DNA from: Cafeteria roenbergensis
Taxonomy: Eukaryota > Sar > Bigyra > Bicosoecida > Cafeteriaceae
DNA: 64,000 nucleotides
Direction: 5' to 3'
Assembly (NCBI GenBank): GCA_008330645.1
Contig: VLTN01000011.1
Location: forward strand, 310,001-374,000
Position 1 is the stretch's first letter; every line of letters starts with the position of its first letter. The notes beneath the pieces were generated by a model that did no database searches, was not told the origin of the DNA, and saw nothing but the letters and a program-made list of their open reading frames with translations. This document shows positions 1 to 11,614 of this stretch, piece by piece. Position numbers and translations under genes: made by a program.

Positions 1-143
1 CGTGCCGGCCATGCGCTGGCAGTCGCCCCGGCTTGAACGGCGCCAGTTGGAGCTCGCCTTGGCTCGCCCTGCGCCCGGTGCCCCGAGACTGGGCTGACTT
101 GCTGGTGCTTGCGTTGCCGTGGAAGCTGCTGCATCCCTCGCAG

Positions 144-3100
144 GCCGAGTCCGGAGCGGCAGGGGCGTCTTCGCGTGGCTCGGGGGTGGTGGGCGAATCG
201 AAATCCCCAAGGTCAAGCAGCGCACGCGCTGCCACGGAGGAGAAGCTCAAGGCCAGCCTCGAGGCCCTTCGGAGCGAAAACGAAGCTCTGAAAGCAGACC
301 TGGAACGTGCTAGCGCTCGGGCCGTCGCCAATGGCGGCACGGACGAGGAGCAGGCCTCTCGCGAGGCGCAGCTTCGCGCGGAGCTCGAGCAGTCCCAGGC
401 GGCCCAGGAGCTGGCCAAGGCCCAGACAGTCGTCGCTCGCGAAGCCGAGGCCGAGGCCCGTGCCGCGGCCGAGGAGGCCGCGCTCGAAGCAGCGCGCAAG
501 GCGGAGGCGGCAGAAGCGAGCGCTGCCGAGAAGATTCGGGCACTGCAGCGCAGGGCAGAGGCGGCCGAGGCCGCGCTGGCAGAGGGGGCAGGCGACGCAT
601 CGGCGCAAGTCGCCCGCCTCCAGCAGCAGGCGCAGGCCCTCCAGCAGGAGCTCCGCGACCAGGAGGCGGACAGCGACGCAATGCGCGCAGAGCTGGAGGA
701 CGCGCGCGCTTCGGCAGAGCGGGAGGCGCACCGCGCCACGCGCGCAGAGCAGGAGGCGCATGAGGCGTCCGCCAAGGCCGCGGCCCAGCTGCAGGACCTG
801 CTCAGCTCGAGCGCCGAGTTGCAAGCAGAGCTGGCAAAGAGTCAGCGGCAGAGCGAGTCCCTGGCTGCAGAGCTGGACCGCGCCAACGCCAAGGCGGAGG
901 ACGAGCGCGCGAGCCTCGAAGCCGCCGTCTCGGACCTGCAGCGCGAGCTGGAGTCCGCCCGCGAGTCGGCAGACGCCTCGCTCAAGGGTCGGGACGCTCA
1001 GCTGGCTGCCAGGCTGCGGGACGCTGAGCACGAGGTGTCCGCGGCGCGGGAGGAGGCCGCCCACGCCACGAGGAATGCCAAGGCCGCCGAGGAGGAGGCT
1101 GCATCGCAGCGCGCAGCGGCGGCGGCTTCGCAAGCGGAGGCAGAGCAGCTGCGCGAGCGGCTCGCGGCCGAGGGCGCCTCGCGCTCATCCGAGGCGCAGC
1201 GCCTCGCCGACGAGCTGCGGGCAGCTAGGTCCACGATCACAGAGCTCGAGGAGGAGGCGGCAGAGGCGGCCCAGCGCATTGAGGCTGCTGAGGCCTCCGC
1301 CAAGCGCGCCAGGGACGCGCTGCGAGCCGAGCGGGCCTCGGCGACGCACGGGGAGGCTCGGAGCGCGGAGGCCTCGGCCCAGGCGGAGTCGGCAGCGAAG
1401 CGGCTCGCCGCGGCCCAGGCGCAGGAAGCTGCCGCCAAGACGGCCGCCCAGCGGCTTGAGCAAGAGGTCGCGTCGCTCCGTGCCCAGCTTGCGGCCAAGG
1501 CGGCCAGCAGGCCGCCTCGCGACCCCGCGGCTCCGAGCGCCGCAGCTGGTGTTCAGCCGAACGGCCGGGCGCCAGCTGCCGTCGAGGCCGGGCGCGGCAA
1601 CGCGCTCTCTCGCATGGTCGCGCGTGCCAGCCGCGGCCGGGCTGCGAGTGCCGGCAGGGCCCGTCGGTCGGCAGAGTCCTCCGTTGTTGATGGCCACAGC
1701 TCCATGCCGGCCGGGGACTTCGCCGCCCCGCCGCCGGGCGCCGGAGCCGAGAGCCTGAGTGCCAGCTTCAGCGCCGCGCTCGGGCTCGGCTCGGACTCGG
1801 GCGCGGACATGCTGGCGCGGGCGCGGGAGCGCTTGTCTATTGTGCGCGGGGCTGAGGCTGGGGCCGTGGCCCGTGCAGAGGCGGCCCAGGCGGAAGCGCA
1901 GCGCGTGCGGGAGACGGCCCAACGGGACGTCGCGGCTGCCGTCGCTCGCGCTGAAGCAGCCGAACAGCAGGCCGCAGAGGCCCGCCGGCTGGCCGAGGAC
2001 GCAACGGGCGCGAAGGCGGCCGCCCAGCGCCAGGCCGACGAGGCGGCCCAGGCTGTCCGCGTCGCGGAGGCCAAGCTGGTGGCAGCCGGCGAGCGCAACG
2101 CAGAGCTGGAGGCGGAGCTGCAGGCTGCGAGGGCGGATGCGGCGGAAGCTGCTGATCGCGTGACGGCAGCGGAGGCGGCGGCCGAGGCAGCGCAGGCCCG
2201 CGCGGAGGCGGCCGAGGCGGAGGCCGCACAGGCGCGTGCGTCAGCCGAGGGCGGCGCCAGCGAGCTGCTTGAGCGCGTGGCGGCGGCCGAGGCGGAGGCG
2301 GCGGAAGCTGCTGATCGCGTGACGGCAGCGGAGGCGGCGGCCGAGGCAGCGCAGGCCCGCGCGGAGGCGGCCGAGGCGGAGGCCGCACAGGCGCGTGCGT
2401 CAGCCGAGGGCGGCGCCAGCGAGCTGCTTGAGCGCGTGGCGGCGGCCGAGGCGGAGGCGGCAGAGGCTGCCGATCGCGTGACGGCGGCGGAGGCGGCGGC
2501 CGAGGCGGCGCAGGCCCGCGCGGAGGCGGCCGAGGCGGAGGCCGCACAGGCGCGTGCATCAGCCGAGGGCGGCGCCAGCGAGCTGCTTGAGCGTGTGGCG
2601 GCGGCCGAGGCGGAGGCGGCAGAGGCTGCCGATCGCGTGACGGCGGCGGAGGCGGCGGCCGAGGCGGCGCAGGCCCGCGCGGAGGCGGCCGAGGCGGAGG
2701 CCGCACAGGCGCGTGCATCAGCCGAGGGCGGCGCCAGCGAGCTGCTTGAGCGTGTGGCGGCGGCCGAGGCGGAGGCGGCAGAGGCTGCCGATCGCGTGAC
2801 GGCGGCGGAGGCTGCGGCCGAGGCGGCGCAGGCCCGCGCGGAGGCGGCCGAGGCGGAGGCCGCACAGGCGCGTGCATCAGCCGAGGGCGGCGCCAGCGAG
2901 CTGCTTGAGCGTGTGGCGGCGGCCGAGGCGGAGGCGGCAGAGGCTGCCGATCGCGTGACGGCGGCGGAGGCTGCGGCCGAGGCAGCGCAGGCCCGCGCAG
3001 AGGCGGCCGAGGCCCAGGCAGAATTGTCCGCCAGCCGTGCACAGGACCTGGCGGAGGAGCGTGACACGCTGCGGTCTCGTGCCGATCTGGCAAACCAGCG

Positions 3101-6100
3101 CTTCGTGGACCTGGAGGAGGAGCTCGCGGAGGCAAACCGGGCGCTGGCGATGGCCGAGACGCGAGCAAGCGAGGCAGAGGAGCTGCTGGCGGAAGCCAAG
3201 GCGGATGCCGGCGAGCGAGACAGCAACGCGGAGGGGCGCGTGGCCGCGGCACGGGAGGAGCAGCGTCGTGCCGAGATGGAGGCCGAGCACACTGCCGCCA
3301 GGCTTGCCGAGGCCAAGGGGCACATCGACAGGCTCTCGAAGCAGGTAGCCCAGGCCCGCGCCGAGTCCGAGGAGGCTGCGCGGAGCGCAGAGGCTTCGTC
3401 CAAGGCCTTTTCGGAGCGCCTTGCGGCTGCCGAGGAGGAGCGGGAGGCCGACTTGCGCGCAGCCAAGCGCCGCGAGGAATCGCTCCGGGCGGCCTTGGCC
3501 GCTGGCTCCGGCGGGCTCGCTGACGCCGTCGCTGCTGCTGTGGAGCGGGCCCGCGCAGACTGGGACGCAGCTCACACGGCTGCCGATTCGCAGGCTGCCC
3601 AGGACTCTCCGCGTCCGGCGGTATCGTCTGCAGAGCAAGAGGAGGTCGCGCGCCAGCTGACTGCGCACGCCGACGCTACTCGCGCTCTGCGGGAGCAGGT
3701 TTCAGCAGTGCGCCAACGCATGGAGGCCGCCGCCCAGGCCCATGCCGCCCTGAGCAGCGGACACGAGCCGGCCAGCCTGCGCCCCGATTCAGCCCAGCAT
3801 CGTGTGCCGCAGTCGCCGGATGGTGCGCCGGATACGAAGCTCGCAGCAAAGGCGGAGCCGGCTTCGCCTGCCGACCGCTCGGCCGCCCACCAAGCTGCGG
3901 CTGCCGCTGAGCTGGTAGCCTCGGTGCCGGAGGAGGCCTGCACGCCCTCAGCCGCTTCTGCGGCGACAGAGCCGCACCCCGACATGCCCGCCCTCCAGGG
4001 CCGCCTTGCCGAAGCGGAGTACCTTGCGACCCAGGCGAGAGCAGAGGCGGCCCGACTCCGCGAAGAAGCCGACGGCCTTCGCCGAGACTTGGACGCTGCC
4101 GAAGACGCCGCAGCGTCCGCGCGTGCGGCCACCGAGCGCGAGCGCGAACGCCGCCGCGAGGCCGTGCGCAACTCCAGCGCCCTGTCCGACAAGCTGGACA
4201 GGCTCAAGTCGCTGGCGAGAGACAAGATTGCCGAGTTCCGCAAGAGCATGAAGGCCAGGATCGAGGAGGAGCGCGCAGCCGCCGACGCTCGTGTGAGCGC
4301 AGCGCAGCTGGAGTCGCACCGCGAGGGGCTCGCTGTGGGTGCCCACGAGGCGATCGATGGAGCGAGCATGACGGCCTTGGTCAAGGCTACAGCCGTGGCC
4401 AAGGCTGCGCTGGCCGGCAGCAGCGCGGCTGCCGACGCGGCGTCCACTGCCTCCGCGGCCGCGGGCTCGGCCTTGAGCGCAGACGCCGAGGGCCTCGCCT
4501 TGGCAATGTCGTCAGCTGCAACGGTGCTGCATCGCATGGCGCAGGCCCTGGCCGAAGCCAGATCCGCCGTGGGCGACGCCGAGCGCGCTGCGCACGCTGC
4601 CGAAGACCGCGCTGCCGAGCTGGAGAACGAGCTGGAGGCAGCGCGCGAAGAGGCGCGTCGGAGGCTTGCAGCGGCCGTCGAAGAGGCGCTGGAGACCGAA
4701 CGGGCCTCAACGGCAGCGCAGCGGCCGGAGTGGGAGGCCACCGCCGCCAGCAACGCGCGCAGGGCCGCGCTGGAAGAGGCTGCTGCCGACCGCTCCCAGG
4801 CGCTCCAGCAGCGCGAGGCCGAGCTCCAAGAGGACGCAGCGGCCGCGCGGGCGCGGCATGCAGCGGTCGCCGAGCGAGCCCAGGCCGAGGCCGTGGCGCA
4901 GGCTGTGCGCGAGGCCGAGGCGCGCGCCCGCCGGGAGGCAGCTGACGCCGCAGAGCGCCGCATCGGAGACGCGATTGACTCCATCCGCAGCGCAGCGGGT
5001 ATGGAGGCCGGCAGAGCCGCCGAGATCGCAACCCAGCAGGCTCTTGTGCAGGCCCGCGCGGCCCGCGACGAGGCTGTGAGGGAGGCGCTCGCGCGGGCGG
5101 AGCGGGAGCACGGCGCGCAGATGCACGCCCTCAAGGCCAAGGCGCAGGCTGCCATCGACAAGCTCAAGGCCATGGCCAAGGAGGGCGCGCGCAAGGCGCA
5201 CGATAGCGCGCTGGCGAAGGGCCGCGAGGCCGGGCAGGAGGCAGCCAGGGCAGAGGCAGCGGCTGCGGCGGAGTCGCTCGCCCAGCGCCTGAAGGCAGAG
5301 GCCGACAGCAAGGTTCGTGCCGCGTTGGCCGAGGAGCGGGCTCGCAGCGACGCCGCTCTCGAGGCCGCCAGCGAGGCCGCTGCAGAGGCTCGCCGCCTCG
5401 CGCAGGAGGCCCGCCGCGACAACGCCGAGCTCCGGCGCCAGCTGGAGAGCGAGTGCGAGCAGGCAAGGGCGCAGGCCGCTTCCGAGGCAGGCCGCCGCGA
5501 GCGGGCCGAGGCTGCTGCGGCTGCTGCCAAGGAGAAGGAGGCGGAGGCCGCCAGGGCCGCTGCCGCGGCTGTTGCTGAGGCAGAGCAGCGCAGGCGCGAG
5601 CTCGCTGACGCAAAGGCGGCACTCGCCCGAGCCGTGGCTGCCCGGGAGGCTTCGGAGGCTGATGTCGCAGACGCGGCCGAGGCAGGCCGAGCAGCCGCCA
5701 AGCAGCTTCGCGAGATGCAAAGGGCGTACGACGAAGCCACGGCCGCTTCTGCGACAGCCGAAGCCGCTGCTGCAGCCGCCCGCGAGGAGCTGGCAGCAGT
5801 GCGAGGCAAGCTGCAGGCAGCCGAAGCACGGGCAACAGCCGCCGAGGCCAGAGCGAGTGCGGCCGAGGAGCGTGTCTCAGCCGCCGTCGAGGCTGCCGAG
5901 GCAAGCCACTCCACGCAGCCAACCGGCTGGCAAGAAGCTGAGGCCTCTCTCAAGCAGAGGGCCGCCGATGCCGAGGCTGCAGCGGAGGCCATCCGTGAGA
6001 GCGCCCGTGAGCGGCTCCACCAGGCCAAGGACGCCATCGCAAAGCTCAAGGAGATTTGCAAGCAGGACCGTGCTGCCAGGGAGGCCGCCGAGGAGCGCGC

Positions 6101-9100
6101 CTCCCAGGCCCAGGAGGAGGTTGCTCAAGCTACCGCTAAGGCAGCAGCCACGGAGCGCAAGCTCCTCGCTGACGTGGAGGCCGCGAAGCTGGCTGCAGCG
6201 AACCGGGCGGACGAGGACGCGCTTGCGCTGGAAGAGGCCGTTGAGGCTGCCACGAGGCAGAGTCAGGAGGCGCTGCGAGCTGCCAAGCGTGAGCACGATG
6301 AAGCGGTGGCCGCGCTGAATCTGCAACACAAGGCCGCGCTGGAGCAGGCGGCAGCTGGGGCAGACGCCGCGGTTGAAGCTGCAACGCGCGCGGGCGAGGA
6401 AGCTGTAGCAGCCGCCAAGCGCGCAGCGAGAGACGCGGAGAAAGCCAGCAAGGTAGCTCGTCGCGAAGCCATCGAGAACGCCCACGGCGATGCTGCGCAA
6501 GCCGTCGAGAAGGCGCGGCGCGAGGGAGAGGCGGCCGTCGAGGAGGCGCGGCGCGAGGGAGAGGCGGCCGTCGAGGAGGCGCGGCGCGAGGGAGAGGCGG
6601 CCGTCGAGGAGGCGCGGCGCGAGGGAGAGGCGGCTGTCGAGGAGGCGCGGCGCGAGGGAGAGGCGGCCGTCGAGGAGGCGCGGCGCGAGGGAGAGGCGGC
6701 TGTCGAGGAGGCGCGGCGCGAGGGAGAGGCGGCTGTCGAGGAGGCGCGGCGTGAGGGAGAGGCGGCCGTCGAGGAGGCGCGGCGTGAGGGCGAGGCGGCC
6801 GTTGAGGAGGCCAACCGCACTGCCCGCGAGCGAACCGCAGCACTTCAGCAAGAACACCAAGAGGCCGTGGAAGCCATGCTTGCTGACTCCAGGGCGGCGC
6901 TGGCGCGAAGCGAGGAGGCAAGGACAGCCGCGGCGGAGAGCGCGGCGGCCGAGCGCGAAGAGGCCATCCAAGCCGCCCGGGCGGCCGCCGAGGAGGCCAT
7001 GGAGGCGGCTTCCTCAAGGCACGCTGCGCTCGAAGCCACGCTGGCCAGGGTCCAGGAGGATGGCCGCGCCGCACTTGAGCAGGCAGCAGTCAAGGCGCGA
7101 GAGGACTTGGAGCAGGCCCATCGCGAGCGCGACGAGGCCGTGGCCGCGGCCGTGCGGCGCGGCGAGGAGGAGGTCGCAGCAGTGCGCCGGGAGGCAGACG
7201 CCGCCGCCGACGCCCTCAGGCGCGAGGGCGAGGGCGGGATTGCAGCGGTGTCTCGCGAGTCGGAGGACGCCGTGGCTGCGGCTCGCCGGGAGCGCGACGA
7301 GGCAGTCGCTGCAGCGCGCCGCCAGGCAGAAGATGACGTTTCAGCTGCGAACCGCGAGGCCAGAGACGCGCTGGCCGCCGCCAAGAGGGAGGGCGAAGAG
7401 GCGCTGGCCGCTGAGAAGCGGTCGGCCGAGGAGCAGCAGCGCATGGCGCGCGGCCAGTTGGAGGAGGCGGTCGCCAACGCCAGGCGCGAGGGCGAGGCTG
7501 CCGAGGCACGTGCCCGCGATGAGGGCCAGCGCTTGGTCGCCGAGGCTGAAGCCCGGGCCAAGGAGACGCTCGCCGCGGCCCAGGCCGCCGCTGACGAGCG
7601 GCTCGCAGCAGCGCGTCGCGACGCCCAAGCAAGCGTCGACGCCGTCACTGCTGAGCTCGCGACTGCCAGGGAAGACGTCGCGCGCGCCCGTGCAGAGCTG
7701 GACCGTGCCAACGACAAGTTGGCAGAGCTGATGTCCACCGCGAAGCAGAGCGACGAGGCGCGCGCGGCCCGGCTTGCAGAGCTGCAGGAGGCCGCGCGCG
7801 AGGCAGCTCGAGAGCGGGACGCGGCTGTCCAGCGCGAGGCCGACTCTGCCAAGGCGGCGCGCGAGGCGGTTGAGGCGCTCGGCCGCGAGCGGGAGGACGC
7901 GGCGGCGGAGGCGCGCCTGATCAAGGAAGACGCCGCCCGCGAGCTCGCAGACGCCGTTGCGCACGCCAAGGAGGTGACCAAGTCTGCCGTGACCAAGCAG
8001 GCCAGGGAGGCGATCCGCAAGCGGGTGCAGGAGTCGGACGCTTTGGCCGCAGAGCGTGAGCGCAAGCTGCTCGAAAGCGTCACCGCAGCCGAGGTGCAGC
8101 GGGACGACCTGGAGGCGCAGGTCACGTTGCTGAACCGGCGCATCGCCGACCTGCAGAACGAGGCTGCCCGTGCCGCGATCCAGCCGGCGCCCTCGGCGCG
8201 GCGCACCGTCATCACCAGCGACGTCGGTGTCGGGAACGCAGAGGTCGGGACGGCGGACGCTGATGTTGGCCCGGGTGATGGCAGCGCGGCATGCGCCACT
8301 GCGGATGCGAGCGTGGGCAGCCCGCCGGTGCTGACGACGGAGCGCGGAGTGGGAGAGGCGAGCTTTGCCACCACCGAGGTGGGCGTCGGCGTCGCTACCG
8401 TTCACACCAGCACCATCGGAGTGGGCAACGGAGTTGCACACGGCAGTGCTGCGCACGGACCAGGCGGACACGAAGAGTCCAAGGACGACAACGCTGCTGG
8501 CGACGAGAGCGAGACCGCGGCCAAGCTTGAGCGGCTCATGGCCAAGGTGCATTCGTTGGAGTCCGACGTGCTGAAGCGGCAGGTTGAGCTCAACTTGCTC
8601 CGGCAGGTGGTGGAGAACAACGCAGCTGCGTACGACGAGTACAAGCGCCGCAAGCGCGCTCAGCGCTCGGCGGCTGCCTCCATCTCGGGGCGCAGCTCGG
8701 ACGCTGGCCGCAGCCGCACCGGGTCAGTCTGCCGCTCGCCGCCCCCGCCGAGCGGCCTCAGCCTTGGGCTGCGCTCCCGCCGTGCTGCCGTGGCCGACAC
8801 GTCTCTGCCGCACTCCCGCGACGACTTGCACGCGTCGGACAACCTGCCGCCGTTGAGCGGCGCGGGCAGCCAGCGCAAACGCTCGCAGTCCGTCGACATG
8901 GGCACGCCTCGCTCGGGCAGCTCTGCCGACGCCAGGCTCGCCGCAGCAGCCCTCGGCCCTGTCGGAGCCGCGCTCGCGCAACAGTATCGTGAGTCAGCAG
9001 CTTCCCTTCGCAGCTCCGGGCATGAGTCCGGCCAACGTCAAGCCCACGAGCCAACTGCCTCCGCAGCCGCACCGCAAAGGCCGGAGTTCAGCCGCATCGC

Positions 9101-11520
9101 GAACGGGGACCTGGACGATTCCATGGACAGCGCCAACACCACCGCCGACGTCTTGGCTATGCTGGGGCCGGAGTTCGATGGGCCCGGGGCCAGGGGGCGC
9201 GGGGGCGATGGAGAATCGGGAGTGCTTCAGGACGTCGACCAAGGGGTCACTCCGCCGATGCTGCAGGGCACGCCCGCTCAGGTCCGTCGCGGTGAGCGGA
9301 CCCACGGCGAGCCGCTTCCCTCTCCGCCGCACCTAGCGTCGTCCAGCACGTCGGCCGGCGCGAGTGGCATGGTGCAACCGCGGTTTGAGACGGGAATCTC
9401 GCCCGTCAAGGCGGCTCTGGACGCGGCTTCCCAGGCCTTCGAGTACGGAAAACAGCCCGACGGTCCGGGCGATGCTCAGGCGCACGTGTCCTCGGGCTGG
9501 AGCGAAGCGGACTTGGACGAGGACTGCCTGAGCGCCTCACAGCCGGATTCTTCGACCGACCCGAGGGTGCCGCTTGGCGCCCATGGCGGTATTGGGGCTG
9601 GCCGCGTGTCGCAAGCACCACCATCTGGGGACACACGGGTGGAAACCGTGACCCCAGACACTGATTCCCCAGTGGCCGCCCCGGATACCGTTGATGAGTC
9701 ACCAGGCGGGGTTGGTGACGAGGACGCGGTGGAGCCCGAGGCGGGTGGCGACGACGACGCGGTGGAGCCCGAGGCGGGTGGCGACGACGACGCGGTGGAG
9801 CCCGAGGCGGGTGGCGACGAGGACGCGGTGGAGCCCGAGGCGGGTGGCGACGACGACGCGGTGGAGCCCGAGGCGGGTGGCGACGAGGACGCGGTGGAGC
9901 CCGAGGCGGGTGTCGACGAGGACGCGGTGGAGCCCGAGGCGGGTGGCGACGACGACGCGGTGGAGCCCGAGGCGGGTGTCGACGAGGACGCGGTGGAGCC
10001 CGAGGCGGGTGGCGACGAGGACGCGGTGGAGCCCGAGGCGGGTGGCGACGAGGACGCGGTGGAGCCCGAGGCGGGTGGCGACGAGGACGCGGTGGAGCCC
10101 GAGGCGGGTGTCGACGAGGACGCGGTGGAGCCCGAGGCGGGTGTCGACGAGGACGCGGTGGAGCCCGAGGCGGGTGGCGACGAGGACGCGGTGGAGCCCG
10201 AGGCGGGTGGCGACGAGGACGCGGTGGAGCCCGAGGCGGGTGGCGACGAGGACGCGGTGGAGCCCGAGGCGGGTGGCGACGAGGACGCGGTGGAGCCCGA
10301 GGCGGGTGTCGACGAGGACGCGGTGGAGCCCGAGGCGGGTGTCGACGAGGACGCGGTGGAGCCCGAGGCGGGTGGCGACGAGGACGCGGTGGAGCCCGAG
10401 GCGGGTGGCGACGAGGACGCGGTGGAGCCCGAGGCGGGTGTCGACGAGGACGCGGTGGAGCCCGAGGCGGGTGGCGACGAGGACGCGGTGGAGCCCGAGG
10501 CGGGTGTCGACGAGGACGCGGTGGAGCCCGAGGCGGGTGGCGACGAGGACGCGGTGGAGCCCGAGGCGGGTGTCGACGAGGACGCGGTGGAGCCCGAGGC
10601 GGGTGGCGACGAGGACGCGGTGGAGCCCGAGGCGGGTGTCGACGAGGACGCGGTGGAGCCCGAGGCGGGTGGCGACGAGGACGCGGTGGAGCCCGAGGCG
10701 GGTGTCGACGAGGACGCGGTGGAGCCCGAGGCGGGTGGCGACGAGGACGCGGTGGAGCCCGAGGCGGGTGGCGACGAGGATGCGGTGGAGCCCGAGGCGG
10801 GTGGCGACGAGGACGCGGTGGAGCCCGAGGCGGGTGGCGACGAGGACGCGGTGGAGCCCGAGGCGGGTGGCGACGTTACAGGGCAGGCCGCCCCCCCCAC
10901 CTACGAGATCGACCTCCCAGCCCCGCAGCCGGAAGACTGGGTGGCTGCCCAGATCCAGGACTGCTTTGGCTGGTGGTGGGCTGACGAGAACGGTTCTCTC
11001 ATGCTTGCATGCCCTTCAGAAGAGGGCGTGGAGCTCCAGGAGGACGGCAGCGTGCTTAACAGATTCGGCCAGTGGCGCCTCCAGGGCGACGTCTGGGTTG
11101 TGGAGAGCCTCTACGAGGGCTTGCAGGCGACTGAAGACGGCATGCATGTGGTTGACCTCGATGGCGAGCTTTGGATCCAGGCTCGGACATGCTTTGCCCG
11201 CCAGTCGGATATTGACGCGGTGGCTGCCTACGAAGCAGCGGCGGCAGCTGCCAAGGAGGCTCAGCCGCTAGCTCAGTCGCCTGAGCCAGCCGAGGGGGCG
11301 TTGCCCGACGGCGCAGCGGGCGACGTGCCGACCCCGGAGCCAGCTGACGACGACGCTTGCCTCGACGATGCTGCCAAGGCACAGGCACACGTGGCGCCTG
11401 ACGTGCCAGCTGAGGCAGCCCCTGGTGCCGAGCCAGTCGCCGAGGGAAGCGAGGCGGCGGACCGCGCTGCTGATGAGCACGCAGGCGACGCCGCCGAAGT
11501 CGGCGCTGGCAGCCCTGGCG

Positions 11521-11614
<94 letters not shown>

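Noticed and set aside
33-143. A start of the giant protein at position 33, or an ATG at 11
   Set aside because: Position 33 is TTG, and the ATG at 11 opens a different frame that stops at 95-97. No GT donor in that frame joins in phase to an exon starting at 144, so the first exon is more likely left of the window.
1553-8374. Several minus-strand frames of 250-830 codons under the giant gene
   Set aside because: Ser/Ala/Cys/Arg-rich mirrors of the Ala/Glu repeats; they repeat with the same period and carry no domain.
9476-10900. A minus-strand repeat protein (PPASGSTASS units) across the 33-bp minisatellite
   Set aside because: It is the antisense reading of the array; the plus strand continues in frame on both sides for thousands of codons.
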